Source: Dimorphilus gyrociliatus
Lineage: Eukaryota > Annelida > Polychaeta > Dinophilidae
Direction: 5' to 3'
Assembly: GCA_904063045.1 (NCBI GenBank)
Contig: CAJFCJ010000001.1
Coordinates: forward strand, 3,231,501-3,295,500
DNA length: 64,000 nucleotides
Positions 11,846 to 25,270 of the stretch are shown piece after piece. The position numbers and the translations under genes were made by a program. The notes below the pieces were generated by a model. The model had not been told where the DNA came from, ran no database searches, and saw only the letters and a list, made by a program, of their open reading frames with translations. Position 1 is the first letter of the stretch. Every line of letters begins with the position of its first letter.

Positions 11846-14800
11846 GTGGGGGGAGGGGGGAGAGGGAGGGATAGTGACGATATTTTTTGTATATGTGTGA
11901 CCTTAATCCTCTTATATATATATTTCGTACGGAAATATCATCAAAAAAAATCTGGTAACATTTTATTTCTTATAAATGACTTAGAAGGAAACGTGTTGAT
12001 TTGTTTATTTATCCGGAAGGTAGAAAATGCACTTTAAAACCTAAATTTCTTAAGAATTAAGTTACTTTAGAGGGTAAAAATTTCATTTTTTGTTCCTGTT
12101 TCTTTTTTTTTATTTAAAAAAGCAACAAAAAACTTTATTTTATTTTTATTTTATATTTATTTTTTAGACTAAAAGAATAGAGAAAAAAAATTCAATATAA
12201 TTCGATTATTTCTTTAAAGCAGCTGCCCTAAATAAACAGATTTTAATTCGAAATGTAACTATTTTCTCTTTTGTGTATTTATTCAAATTCATTAGCAAAT
12301 CATCACATACTTAGGTATTGATTAAGTAACTTATTTTAACGATAACAACCGACTTTAAGACTTTATAATGAATATATAATTATAAATTAATATCTTAAAA
12401 AAGAATTGCACTGTCTATTCTTTTTGTTTCTATAGAAGTATATTGATGAAATGTAAGTATAGGCCTATGGCTTGCACTCTTCCCTCTCCCCTCCCTCTCC
12501 CTTCCCTCTCCCCTACCTCGTCTCTTTCCCTCTTTTCTTTATTCTACACCAATTTCTTTTATAGCCCTCGTTTTTATCATTGAAAAGAAACAAGAAAAAT
12601 TATGTTTATTTTTTATTGTTCTTTATTCTAGATGACCTCATTTCTAGCACTCAAATCAGATTTAAACTATAAAGATCAATTGGAAATGATACGTTCATCA
12701 AAACGACTCGTTTAAGAACATTGTTTTTAATTCTTTAAAAACACTCAGGCTGTAAATAAATAAATAAACAAATGGCACTTACAGAATAAGTATACCTAAT
12801 ATATATATAGTACACGTGTTGCCATCTTTTGGAATTATCATATCAACAGATATTTATGTATATAGAATACTTATCTATAAATAATATTTTGATAATTGCG
12901 CCTTAACCTTATTAACACAATTCTTATAAAATAAAAGAAATATATCTAAAGAGGAAGTGATCGATAGATGAGAAACCGCGTAAATGAATGAGTGAAAAGA
13001 GTATACCTCTTTTCGGTTGTCAGATATCTATCCACAATAGGAAGAAAAAGGCAACTAGAAACGCTTAAGGGCATTCTTAACACTTTATAATGAACTGATT
13101 ATTTCTTCTACTAGGTTTTTCTATAAAGATTTACTAGATGTGTACAATCAATTTTCTATAAAAGGACAGCCTGCTTGCCCCCTTTGGTTGTTATAACTAG
13201 CCAACTCACGTTTCCTAGCCATTTAATATTTTAAAGATGCTAACAATGTCATTCTCCCCTTTCTTTCTATTTCACATTCATCGTTTCTGCATTCATTCTT
13301 TCTTTATTTATATGAAATACTAAAAATATAAAAATAATCAGTTTTGTTTGTTACTATAATTTATATGTGTCCGCTAGTAGACAACCAAAACCACTTTATC
13401 CGAGTCAATCCATAATCTTTCTAGGAGAGAACAGATCGATTTCGTCACACGAATGGCTATAAAAGGAATAGATAAACATATCTAAAGAGTGAGAATATGG
13501 ACTTGTAACTAAATTGATTAAGATGAAGAAGTACTAAGAAAACAAAATAAATAAGGATTATATTTAGTAAAATAATTCTATAAGAGATGCAGAATAAGAA
13601 ACTTAAAAGCAGTGTACACTTTCAAAGATTTATCAAATACTGTAGGAGTAAAAGAGGCATTACTTTAATCATGAATTTGTTATAACAGTTTTTCGTCATT
13701 TTTCGCCCCCTGCCCAACCACCCCCTCCCCCTCACTCACTCTCTCTCTTTCTTTCTCTCTCTCTCTCTCTCATACACACACACACTCTCTCTGTCCTTTC
13801 TTCATCTCCCTCCCCTTTTTTTATCGATAATAAATATTTATAGGAAAAAACTTGGCAAAAACGATTATGAATTCAAGGTATTCATTTATTCTTACTTGAA
13901 AACCTAAATTAAATAAACAACAATGTAGATAAACAAACTTAATAATGCGATAAACAAACCATCTCTTTTCTTTTTTCGTTCTTCCATTTCTCTATCACTC
14001 CTTCCAGTTTCTAGTATAAAAAATATTTGCAATTTTGCCAGTCTTTAACCTTTTCTTTATATGATTTACATCGATAAGCTATAGACATCGTCTTGTATTA
14101 TTACTTTTCATTCTAAATTATCTTTAAAGTTATACTTTTCCATTTTGTATATTTCTTCTTCCACTTTACAGTATTAAATTATTGCAGTATTTCTTTTTTA
14201 ACCATTTCTTTGCATTCTCAGCTAGTCCTTTTCGTGTTAATGATACAAAAATCTAAAGAAATCCTCTACCTTCTCTTTTTTCCCCTTCTCACCTCTTCGC
14301 TCCACACCTCCCTTCTTCCCTCATTCTCACTCTCACTCCCTCTCTTTCTGTCTCTAAGCTCTAATTATATTAACTCTAATTGTATTTTAGAATCTATGTC
14401 AAAAAATTGAGCTCTTTGCAATTTGCACGTTCCTTTCAATTGGTAACTTTGTATTTTAATTCATTCACATCATTTTTCTCCTAATTGTTTAGTTTTCTCA
14501 GAAATGAAAGGATTTTCTTATTTAATTTTGTACAATAAAATACAAAAGAAGAGGGAAATATTTCTTAAGAATATAAAAGTCAATTTGCAAAATTATTTTG
14601 TGATTAAAGAGAAAGGAAAACAGTGAGAAAAATAAGATAATAAGAGAAGTATCACTGACTTTCTATTTATTGTTTTTTATATAGTTTATACAGTATATAC
14701 TAATACAATATATAAATTTATACTATATAAATATACAGTTTATTAGCATATCACTAAAAATTCAAGGGTTGATTCAAAATATCTAGATAATAAAAGTAAA

Positions 14801-17373
14801 GAAAAGTGAAATTTCCTTCAAATTAGTTGATAAGTTTTTATTCATTTTATTGATATATTTTATAGATGTTGTAATAGTAAAATTTGATTACGTTGTGTTA
14901 GTTTTAGTCAAACTAATCCAGAGTTTCTCTATTTCTTCTATCTCTGTTTGTATCTATAATCTATAACAATCTCTATTTCTAATTAATTTGAAAACGTAAA
15001 AGCTTAATCGATAAGTGAAGAATCATTATAATGAAAGCACAAGTCTAATCATTCGCTATTTGATTAACAACATACGGTAATTGACGGCTAATTTTTTATT
15101 GTACAAAATATTTATAATAAAGAATATATATATATATATATCGCCATCTGTTGATGAAAAAGGAAAAATTGATGAAAACTTCGTTAGAGTTGGTTTTATC
15201 ACATTACTAAGGAGAAACTGCTTTACAACTAATTACTTAAAAAGTAAAGACAGTTGAAAGACAGTTGAAAGACAGCTCTTACCTCCTCGGAAAGATTCAT
15301 TTATAATAGCAAGAGATAAGAGTATATGAAATGCCAAGTTTTATACCTTAATTAGAATATAAAAATTGATAATAGTCTATTCTGATTCCTATTCAAACAT
15401 TAAAATGATAATAACTAAATGAATAGAATGATGTAATTAAATATTTAACATAAAAAGAAGAGAGGATTTTTTAGGTTGACACTTGACAATAAATTTGATA
15501 AATTGATAAACGACGAAATATCTTTACTATAAAAACTTTACTGTAAAAATTCTTTACATCTCTTTAATCATCGTCTCTCTGTCTCTCTTTTGCTCTTCTC
15601 TTCTCGTCTTCTTTTCGTCTATTCCCCTGTCTTTTTCTTATGATAGATTAGGACATTTTTCGACTCGGGTATTTTCTTTTCCAAAATATTAATCCTATAA
15701 TCGTATAAATCCAATATTACACTTACACATTTTGTAAATTACGATTTATCATTCATTCATTCATTTTCTTGTGTCAAAACGTTTGAATAAGCTTTCAGCA
15801 TTATTAAATTCTTTAATATCTACCTTTTAGGTCAATTTCTTAGAGAATTTAGAAAGGGTGAACAAATTATAGTAGAATATATGGTATATCCTATATATAC
15901 ATATACAGTGTTACAGTGAAACGATTTCACTTTCCAAGTAAATATAAGGCCAAGTGGAAGAATACTAAAGGTGAAAGGTTTCTAAATATTAAAGTTTTTT
16001 ATAGAAAAAAAGACGCTTTATTCCTTTTTGTTCCGTTTTATTGATAAGAATCACTGATGATATTACTATCTGTTCCGTATAGATTTATATATGACGTCAC
16101 AGTAAATAAACATATATTTAAAGGATTTATATAGAATTATTGCATTGGTTGAAAAACATGGAAATATATACAGAAGAGAAATGATCAGTAAGCTATACAA
16201 TACGGTTATAAAGTAAAAGGGAAGAAAGCAACTTGTACATACGGTATCTCTAACATATATACAATACATTGTAGATGCTTAAGAGCGTTAAGTCATTCAT
16301 ATGTAATTATTAATATGAAAAGCACAAGAACGAGAAAATATAGACGAACAAAAAAGAAAACTCAGGGATTTAGTACTATCCATTAGGTTTTAATCATTGT
16401 GTTCTATTTCCAAGTTTTTTCCTTTTGTCTCTGGGTTAAGAGACAAAAAATAATTACTCCATCTACAGACACTTTAGTCTATTTATTCATAGATATTTAC
16501 ATTTTATTTTTTTGTATACACTTGTGACGTAGGATATTTGCTTATGAGGATAAAAATAACCATTATTTTGTATCTTCTGTAAGAAGATGAGGTAAAGAAC
16601 GAATAAAATAACTATTAACAAATAATTTGTGTCTATTTAGTTTCAATTGAATGTTTACTTGTTTTCTCTTTTAGAATAATAAATATATACTGCTTATACT
16701 AATATTTAAGGCATGAACGAAAGAAAGAAACAAAGAAGAAGAAAAGCTTTACTTTAATAAACAAGCTATGGATGAATAAATAAAATAATTAATTAATTAA
16801 CAAAATAGTTAATTACTTAGTAAAATAGTTAGGGCCAATAAGTGTAAATATTCTTGATCCGCAATTTTTGCGTTGTTTATATTACTTTTACACGAAATGT
16901 ACTTTATTATTCTGTTAAAGGTCATTTAATATTTCTTTATAAATATTATTTCGTATACTATACCTGCATTAGGTAAGCGTTCATTGATTATTGCCTTCAG
17001 TCTTACGTTACCCATATCTATATATATTTATACGAGAAAAACGTATTCTAAAGAATAGAAAGAGGAGGGAGGATAAGGAAAAAAATAAAGAAAACAGAAG
17101 AATAGAGAAGATAGATAAAGATAGAAAGCCAGACGGAGAAAGAGAGAGATAGGGAGAGAGAGAAATAAAAAACAAGTTGAACGAATTGAAAACAGCTAGT
17201 GATGAGAAAAAAAGAGTATAAATAGAAGTTTTATAGTGTTTAAGGTCATAATTCTCCATGATTCAATATAGTAATTTTCAATTAATGATAAATAATTTAT
17301 TGTACAAACTAGAAACTGGCAAGAAAACATGAGAAAATCCAATTAAGCCGATTATTTAGTAAATTTATTAAAG

Positions 17374-18345
17374 TTAAGAGTATCTTGAACCGGCAATCGC
17401 ACAAGACAATAAATCTTTAAGTCTCTTTCTAAAAGTTCTACTTAAAGTTGTGTAAATTAGAAAACTACAAGCTGCGTTGACATTGACTAAGAATTTACTT
17501 ACGTGATTTAAAATATAAATTACATCTAAACATTCCTCACGTTCAACAGTGTTTCTCATTAAATGATAAATTGCAATGGGAAATTGGCAAACTATCGTTG
17601 TAGCTACAACAATCAACAAAATAATTGTTACTTCATTATTCGGTTTAGCCATTCTTTTCTTTTCACTTTCGGCCATATGCGTAAATTGGTTATTCATCTC
17701 CTTAGCTCTCTTTTGTTGAAGAACAAAGACAATCCGACCGGTGAATAGCAACATAATAACTATCGGCCCAAAAACATAAAATACAGTTACGCTGTAAACT
17801 TTATAGCCGTTATTATAACTTTGAGAGAGGCCGAATGACGTTTTATTTTCTCGGATTGTTCCGTTAACATTCTTAAATTCGTATTCAAAGAATCTTGGGA
17901 GATTAAACATAAGAACCAGCAAAAGGGTTAAACATATATAGATTTTCGTTCGAAATGTTGTCCAAACAAATCTTACTTCCAGAGGTTTACAAATTGCCCA
18001 ATATCTGTTTACCGATATTAGAATGGCTATCCATAAATTATTCATATGGAAAACTGGAATGAAAATCCAAAAGTATCTGATATATGGCCATGTTATCCAC
18101 CATTGAGGGCACATTCGGGTGTATCCGCACCCATAAGGAATTGAATCTACGATTATGACGGTAATCAGTAAAGCAAGACCATTGATTAGAAGCCATTTTA
18201 GTAGGATATTTGCCGAATTTTGTTTACTTTCTTTTGTTTTAGAGAAAACGATAACTGATAGTAAATTTCCAGGTATTCCAATAGCGCAAACGATTGAATA
18301 AAGTATAGTCCATACAATAAACGAGAATAAGCGGCACTTCTCCAT
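17374..18345 (-). CDS. FMRFamide-receptor-like neuropeptide GPCR, intronless
   Basis: A single-exon open frame of 323 residues with seven hydrophobic segments. TM1 contains GIPGNLLSVIVF. TM3 ends SVNRYWAICKPL, so the DRY motif is NRY, common in the invertebrate FMRFamide-receptor family. TM6 has CQFP where most class A receptors have CWxP. TM7 reads NAACSFLIY in place of NPxxY, and RTFRKRL begins helix 8. Two N-glycosylation sites (NGT, NKT) sit in ECL2. The usual ECL2 Cys that pairs with the TM3 Cys (here near RMCPQWW) is not visible. The N-terminus is very short and an in-frame stop lies about 30 bases upstream, so a missing 5' exon is possible. A peptide ligand is likely from the family; its identity is unknown. 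Confidence 0.8.
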   Translation of the reverse strand: MEKCRLFSFIVWTILYSIVCAIGIPGNLLSVIVFSKTKESKQNSANILLKWLLINGLALLITVIIVDSIPYGCGYTRMCPQWWITWPYIRYFWIFIPVFHMNNLWIAILISVNRYWAICKPLEVRFVWTTFRTKIYICLTLLLVLMFNLPRFFEYEFKNVNGTIRENKTSFGLSQSYNNGYKVYSVTVFYVFGPIVIMLLFTGRIVFVLQQKRAKEMNNQFTHMAESEKKRMAKPNNEVTIILLIVVATTIVCQFPIAIYHLMRNTVEREECLDVIYILNHVSKFLVNVNAACSFLIYTTLSRTFRKRLKDLLSCAIAGSRYS

Positions 18346-20644
18346 ATGGTTTTGATGAAGTATTGGAAATATTTTCCTTTAATTATTCATAATACATATT
18401 TACCTTATTCTCGTCATGTGATTGCAGTATTTGTGTTTATGGCGATGTACGTTTATACTGATATGTTAAAAAAAACAATCTATTATAATACAAATATAGT
18501 ATTTGGATTATCTATTAGTTTAGAATTTCATAATACTTACCAAGTAGTAAAATCGTCTTAAATGCTAGTACGCTAGTAAGGGACAATACGAAACAAAGCT
18601 TATTCAAGAAATTCCCCTTTTTACTTAATACTTATTCAATGAATATAGTATTTCAAATGAAATTGTTCCTCTATATACTAATACATACATATATATATAT
18701 ATATATATTCATGTATTTATCTTATTTATCTATACAAATCTACATATATAGGCTACAATTATGAGAGTATAGATTACTTTGCGTTCGCTATCTTTCTCTT
18801 AATTATCTTTTTTTATAGAAGTATTAGTTTATCATTATAAAGTTATTGATGGAGTGGAGAAAGAATAGATTAATTACTATTTAATAAAACTTTCTTCAGT
18901 GTATTCCTTCATTTTTTATATACAGTATATGAATTATCTAACCAATTAAGGATTAATCTCTATATTCTCTTTATAAGAGTTATGTGTACAAGATAACTTT
19001 ATATGTAGGTATGAATGATTTGTATATATATAATGTATATGATTACAAAATTGGCAAAAATCTCTAATCCTCTGGTCTGTCATGTCTAATTTTGATAAAA
19101 ATTAAACATATCTCTTTATCAAATCATTTAGGAAATGAGCTATTCTATATTTATATTTAGGATATATTTGATATTTTTTCTATTTCTCTTTTTTCCTATC
19201 CTTTTCTCTTTATCCTTTCCCTTCATCTTGTGCATTTAATGCGTTTACATCTAAGTAAACTTCCCTTTACCTGACAGATTATAGGGCTTCTCGTTCACTT
19301 TTCTTCCTCTGATACCAATTCCCCTTCCCCAGCCATTTTACACTATCTACACGGACGCTATGTTTATTAAAAATTGTTTTCTTTCTCTTGTTTCTAAGAG
19401 CCAATTTCATTGACTTTGACCTATCCGCCCAGTTGACAACCGAGAACTGACCATTAGAAAGACGGAATCAATAGTTATAGTATATCTACCGTATAAATAT
19501 GCTAATTGTATTTTATCAAGATTAAATATACATATTTTAGTTATCTCTCTTTAGATTAATTTCTATTTTTCTCTGTGGTCTTTTTAAAATGAAGAATATT
19601 TGAAAAGGTTTGATTCGTTTTTTCTTTAAAAATCGTGTAAATATTAGCTAATCGGAGCTGGAGAGATCAGCCTTCTACCATCCTACTACGTGACTTTTTA
19701 TGTTTGGCAGAGAAAAAGTTTAACTTTCTTGTTACTACTACTCCTACCAATTTCAGTCTATAAGCACGAGAAAGAGTACAGCCATGTCCATTGAGAGAGT
19801 AAAAGTATAAATGATTATATAAGTAAGATATTATGATATAAACTTTCTTAATGTATATTTATATAAATAGTCATGTAGTTGGTTATTTTTATATTTATCT
19901 ATTTAGACAGATTATCTTCGAGTGAAGAGTATATACAGTTTCTAAAATATATCGGTTAAAGGGAGTATTAAATAAGCTTCCTCTTTGAATACGACCAAAT
20001 TATTTCTCCCTTCTATATTTCTCTTCTCCATTGCTAGTCAATTGACTATGATCACCCTTTTTCAAATTAGTCATTCCTCTTCTAAGGGCTTCAATAGTTT
20101 CAACTATTCAGATTACAATAAAGAATAGAAAGAATTCTTGTACAAGTCCTTTATTTATTTAGTTCACAATTTAATGGTTAGATTTATAATATCACCTCTA
20201 AGAGAGCTAATTCCTTCAGCCAATGACGCGAATAATTAAAACCTCCATCTAGTGTATGAAGAGAAAAATTTTTATCGTTATTACATTAATTGTACGTATT
20301 TAAAGAACTTTTTATAAGATTTCCTTTCATCTTTCTTATCATTTCTTTCCACATTCTTCCTCCGTCTAATGATTAGAATAGGTCTATAGGTATAAAACGT
20401 GAAAAAATAGCTTTTGTTATGCAGTTATTAACTGATATCTATCTATCAAACTAGCTTATGATAGAATTCTTTTGATTTAGTGGAAGAAGGTATTCTGATA
20501 TAGCATATTTGCTTTTGAATTAAAATTGACTAGTTGACCAATAAGAATCCACCAGTCAGATTACATTTACATTGAATTAAATGTAGTAGGTATTGTTTTC
20601 AGCAGTCATTCTAGTATACTGGAATTTGTGTGACAGAATAAATT
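18346..20644. other. Intergenic region, no gene seen
   Basis: AT-rich DNA with an AT run at 18689-18708, a TATACAGTATA motif near 18925 and pyrimidine-rich stretches. Open frames are short and lack domains. The last 120 bases hold the presumed promoter of receptor C1. Confidence 0.55.
20534..20545 (+). promoter_or_regulatory. CCAAT box of receptor C1
   Basis: TTGACCAATAAG lies about 105 bases before the C1 ATG. The same TCAACCAAT-type element recurs at a similar distance upstream of C2, C3 and C5, which supports a real promoter site (CCAAT boxes are bound by NF-Y). Confidence 0.5.
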
Positions 20645-23262
20645 ATGAAATATTCTCCTTTCAGAAAAGTCTTTATTGTAATTTTCATGAAATTTTTCAT
20701 TGGGAATAACTGCAATAATATCATTAAACCAGATGTATTTGATGAATATGTTGCAATTGAAAGCATGGATGGGGATATTAATATTGCTGTTTTAGTTCCT
20801 GCTTCGAGAGACGCTTCTAATCTATTGTGTAATCCCAAAACGTCCATTGTTAGAAAGATATTCATAGAATACGTCTATTTCGTAAGGAAGAACATTGATG
20901 AAATAAATAAGAATAAAGATTTTCTTAAGAATGTTCGTCTTGGGTATGTGTTTATGGACACTTGTACTCTTCAGTCATCCGCTTTGAAACACGCTTTAAA
21001 ATTGATTCCACGAAATGAAAATTCAAACGAAAATTGCAACGAAAGTAATTCCGGAATGGCTTATTACGATGTTCAAGCTGTAATATCTGGTGCGGGAAGT
21101 TCTGAAACATTACCACTGGCAAATATTCTTAGTAGATTTTCGATACCTATACTAAGTCCATTCGCGTCGAGCGATGACCTAAGCGACAAAGCACGTTATG
21201 AATATTTTTCCCGTTTGATAAGTCCCGACAAATACCAAGCGGACGCTTTAACCGATTTTCTATTAGAATTTCAATGGAATTATATATCGTTAATTTTTTT
21301 AGAAGGTAGTTACGGTGAAAATGGAGCAAAACAAATTAGGAAACAAGCAAAGAAAAAGTCAATTTGCATAGCCATTGATGAAATGATTTCTACCGAGGAT
21401 TATAAAGCAGATGTAATAAGAATAGTTAAGAAACTTAAAGAGAACAAGAAAGCTAGAGTTATAGTTGCATTCCTTTTTATTACAGTGGCCGACGAATTTT
21501 ATCTGATGATGGACAAGTTTGATATTGCCAAAGAAAAAATAGTTGTAGGCTCTGACGCTATGATATATGCGAGAACACCTCGTACAGTTCAATTAAGGGC
21601 TATTAATTCTTTCGGTGTCACAACAGCTGGTAAAGATGTTAAAGGTGGTTTTCAATATTTCTCCGATTTGAATCCGGCAAACAATTCATCTTTTCTATTG
21701 ATAAAAGATTATTGGGCCAGTTTATTCGATTGCTCTTGGTCTAATAATGCGACAAATCCATGCGATCCTCATAAGAATTTTACTCTTGCTAACGTCTCTA
21801 TAGAAGCCACTGCGAGTTTCAACGATTGTCTAATGGTTTTTGTTCAAGCTATTGATAGAATAATTAAGAGAAATTGCCCAAATGCTACTGGAGTGCAAGT
21901 AAGGAAATGCATTAGGGGTAGGATTTTCCTAGATGAGATAAGAAAAGGGACATTTGAAACGTCTCAGGGACAAATTCAATTTGATGAGAAAGGAGATGTT
22001 ATCGGTGGCTATAATCTAGTTCAATTCTTTGAGAATAACTTTGTACAAGTTATTGGAAGTTGGAGTAGAAAGAGGTCGGGTATTGATTTTGTAAGTAATG
22101 TATCATGGTCAGATTCGGATCAACCAAAGTCGCTCTGCAGTGAACCTTGTCCTCCAAAACATTATTTTATCCAAAAGGCAGTCGTTTGTTGCTGGGATTG
22201 CCGAAAATGTCGAAATAATGAAATACTAGTATTAAATAAGACAGCTTGTAAAGAATGTCCTGAATTCTATTGGCCTGATGAAAAGGAAGCGCTAGAATGC
22301 TTACCAATCGATCCGGAATCTTTAAAATGGGCAGATCCCGAAACGATTATTCTATTGTCATTAGCAGTTTTTGGAATTTGTATTTTCTTATCCATCTCCA
22401 TACTAATTTATATAAAGAGAAATACGAAATTAATTAAGGCATCTTCACTTCAATTAAGCTTCATAATACTTATTGGAATTCTATTAAACTTAATAACCGT
22501 TTTCCTCTTCTTAATAAAACCTTCAGTTCCTTCTTGTTCTTTGAGAAGATACTTTTTCAACCTATCAAACTCTCTTATTTATGCCCCTATTATAATGAAA
22601 ACTAACAGAGTGTATAGAATATTTACATCGGCTAGAAAAGGCATTAAATCTATTAAATATTCGGGTAATAAATTTCAATTAATTTTTGTCTTCGTCATTG
22701 TTACTTTCCAGGTAAGCAGCTCACTTTATAGGCCAATGTATCGAATAGATCAATTGCTAATATGGCCTTTATTTATTATTTAATATAGATATTGCTAATG
22801 ATAATTTCAACTATCATTTCACCAAATGAAACGGCTCTCCAACAAAGAATAAAGATTGAACCTCATGTTGAATTGCATTGCTATCTGCCGCTCAAAGGTT
22901 TCGTTCCATGTTTAGCTTATAATATTCTCTTGGCAGGGATATCGTCATATTATGGCTTTTTAACGAGGAAACTACCAGAGAATTTTAACGAAGCGTCTTA
23001 TATTTTTGTATCCGTGTCAACCACATTTTTCATATGGCTAGTTCTACTTCCGGTATATTTTACAACCGAAATTATAAAATATCAATTAATCTTGTTGGCT
23101 GCATCTTGCCTTTTAAATTCACTGATAACACTGGTATGCCTGTTTGCACCTAAATTATACGCCTTATGGTTTATCGATGAGGAACGCTTAAAATTCGCTC
23201 ATACTACATCCTCAAATATTGTACCTACAGCACCTTCAACGATTAACGATAATGAATCGTAA
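20645..23262 (+). CDS. Class C GPCR, mGluR-like receptor C1, two exons
   Basis: Exons 20645-22711 and 22789-23262 (77-bp intron, phase 0, inside the TM4 region) encode about 846 residues. Order: signal peptide; Venus-flytrap ligand domain to about residue 490; cysteine-rich domain (CSEPCPPK, CCWDCRKCRN, CKECPEFYWP); 7TM domain with mGluR signatures KTNRVYRIF in loop 2 and RKLPENFNEASYIF in loop 3. In the ligand domain the residues that in mGluRs hold the alpha-amino and alpha-carboxyl groups appear kept: GSSE, SSDDLSD (Ser for the mGluR Thr), SPDKYQ, EGSYGENG and GSDAM. C1 is the most divergent of the five paralogues and does not share the near-identical tracts seen in C2-C5. The ligand is probably an amino acid or related molecule (inferred). 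Confidence 0.92.
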
Positions 23263-23468
23263 TTCTTTTCGTAACCTCTTTTCATCTATTGTTTTCTCTC
23301 CTTTATATCATATTTATTAATAATATAGTAGGAAGAATAGGTACGATTTTAATTAGATAATTTCACTTAACAGGTGTTATCTTACCTCGTTCTCTTTTCA
23401 TTTTTCATTAAATAGAAATGAAAGTCGAAATTCTTAGTAAGTAATAAATACGTAGTATGCAGTATTTA

Positions 23469-24009
23469 TACAGTACAGGTACCCTATTTTTAGCCACTTG
23501 TTTTTTTTTTTTTCCAAAAATGAATTTTTCTTTTTTTTGGCCTAAACAAGATGTTTTAAAGAGAAGTTAAAATAAGGACAACTCATCTATCTTTAAGTGA
23601 GATTTATAAAATCTTTGTTTATCACAATAGAAATAAGAAAATTATTGATTTATGCAAACATTGACTAAATTGGTTAATTAAGTAAAAGTAGTAAGTGATA
23701 AATATTCAAGAATAATTTTCACAAATTATCTAATACTGTTACAAAATGACTTTCATTTTTACCATTCGCAACTTCATTATTCTTATTTTAAAAAATATAG
23801 AAAAATCGATTTTAACACCTCATTGATGAAAAGATATATTTTTCTTATCAAGTTTGTATTAAATACAGCTTTTATAATTCTCAAGTAAGGATAGATAATT
23901 TGTCTTCATTTTAATTTCTGGTAAAAACATCTTGCTTAGGCCAAAGTTGAAAAAAAATTTAATTTTCAAAAAAAAAAATGGTGGCCAAAAATAGGGTATC
24001 GGTACTGTA
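23469..24009. mobile_element. Fold-back MITE with about 150-bp terminal inverted repeats, TA-flanked
   Basis: The left end (from 23471) reads CAGTACAGGTACCCTATTTT. The right end (to 24007), read on the minus strand, starts CAGTACCGATACCCTATTTT. Each arm continues through a poly-T stretch, GGCCTAA.CAAGATGTTTT and further matching sequence for about 150 bp (left to about 23623, right from about 23859). Both ends are flanked by TA, the target site of Tc1/mariner-type elements. There is no transposase frame, so it is non-autonomous. Arm divergence suggests it is not very young. Confidence 0.75.
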
Positions 24010-24947
24010 TATACTATATATAAATATGTATAAAAATTTCTTATTTTGATTGATTGATTGATCGATTAGATGATTGATTAATTGATAGTTATTGGAAAGT
24101 TTATATTAAAACTCTCTTCGTCTCTGTTCCAATGTCATGTCACGAAATTTCATGGAATTTTATCTTCCAAAATACAAAATCCACTCTAGACAAAAAATTT
24201 TCTTTCTATATGTAATTATTATTATAATTATATGCAGAATATGCATTTATGCAAATATACAAATATTCATATATTGACTTCAATTTACAATTCCAAATTT
24301 ATGCCAACTGTAGCGTCATCTGCTGTGTTTAAATTGTACTACAGTTGACTCTATACAATCAAAGTAAGTAATTTTTAACTCTCCTCTTTGTACCATTTCC
24401 CGAAGCAACAAAACCGGAAAATGTATTGTATCAGCTAAAAGTTAGCTTTTCTCTAGAAATATCTTTATCATATCCGGCCCTTTTTTCATTATTCTTTCTC
24501 TTTTGAATGAAAAGAAAGGAGAGAAAAAAAGACAACAACTAAAAAAGTAAAGCATCTTCCAACTTTGTCTTTGTTAAGAGAACTGGGAAAGTAAGGGAAA
24601 TAAAACTATCTATAAATAATAAATACGTAACAAAGAGAAATCAAAGTAAACCAACTGAAAAGAAATCTAAAAAAACAAACTCTTTCCCTCCACAACTATT
24701 TTCTTGTTCCTAAAAAGATAAGGAACGAAGAGGAAATGGAAAGGGAAGATGGATTAATTTACGTATACAATATGCAGTACGAAACATAGAACTGTACTAT
24801 TACAGGTGACTTTTTTAAGATTTAAACTACAAACTACTTGTGCATACATTTCTTACGAAAAGTCGACTATACCGAGGATCGGAGAAGGAGGCCTGACTCT
24901 CTAAATAGAGTAGTACGTTTCTAACAACCCTTCTGATAATTGAAATG

Positions 24948-25270
24948 CTATTTGACAATGCCCATACAGAAACGTAAATTGCTATACTGGTAAAGATAGA
25001 TCACGAAATCACCAGGCTTGTGATGTTTCTTTGAACAATTAATGTTAGCAAAGAAATCTCTTTCTGCGTAAGAATTTGGAGAATGTAAAGATGTATCATA
25101 TTTTTCTGAGCATTGTATAAAATTACCGTTGTTATGACAATCAACTAATAAATGGCCAGTTATTATACAGTTGAAAAATCGTGTAATTTCTACTTTCGTC
25201 TGCTTCGTTTCTTGTAATGCCTTCCTTAACTTGGGATGAAAGCGTGAATTCCAACAATTCTCTACATAGC
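24948..25270 (-). pseudogene. Possible decayed gene or unrecognised exon
   Basis: The minus strand is open for about 107 codons without a start codon, ending at a stop at 24948-24950. The frame has a non-repetitive, Cys-containing composition (fragments NCWNSRFHPKLRKA, FFNCIITGHLLVDC, HHKPGDFVIYLYQY). Upstream, to about 25450, another frame reads LEQIKQMTQNVIESLSQ before a stop. Base composition is more even than in flanking DNA. No domain is recognised, and a chance open frame in AT-rich DNA cannot be excluded. Confidence 0.2.

Larger units (their letters stand above)
7096..17373. other. 10-kb gene desert with simple repeats
   Basis: I see no convincing gene on either strand. It contains microsatellites, for example CT runs at 8161-8180 and about 10046-10068, AT at 9707-9729, GA at 11815-11842 and AT at about 15126-15141. 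Pyrimidine-rich blocks lie at 12475-12540 and 13720-13815. Scattered TATACAGTA/TACTGTATA motifs occur at about 8494, 9065, 9345, 9728 and 14690. The block 10920-11740 has a more balanced composition and is treated separately. Confidence 0.6.
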
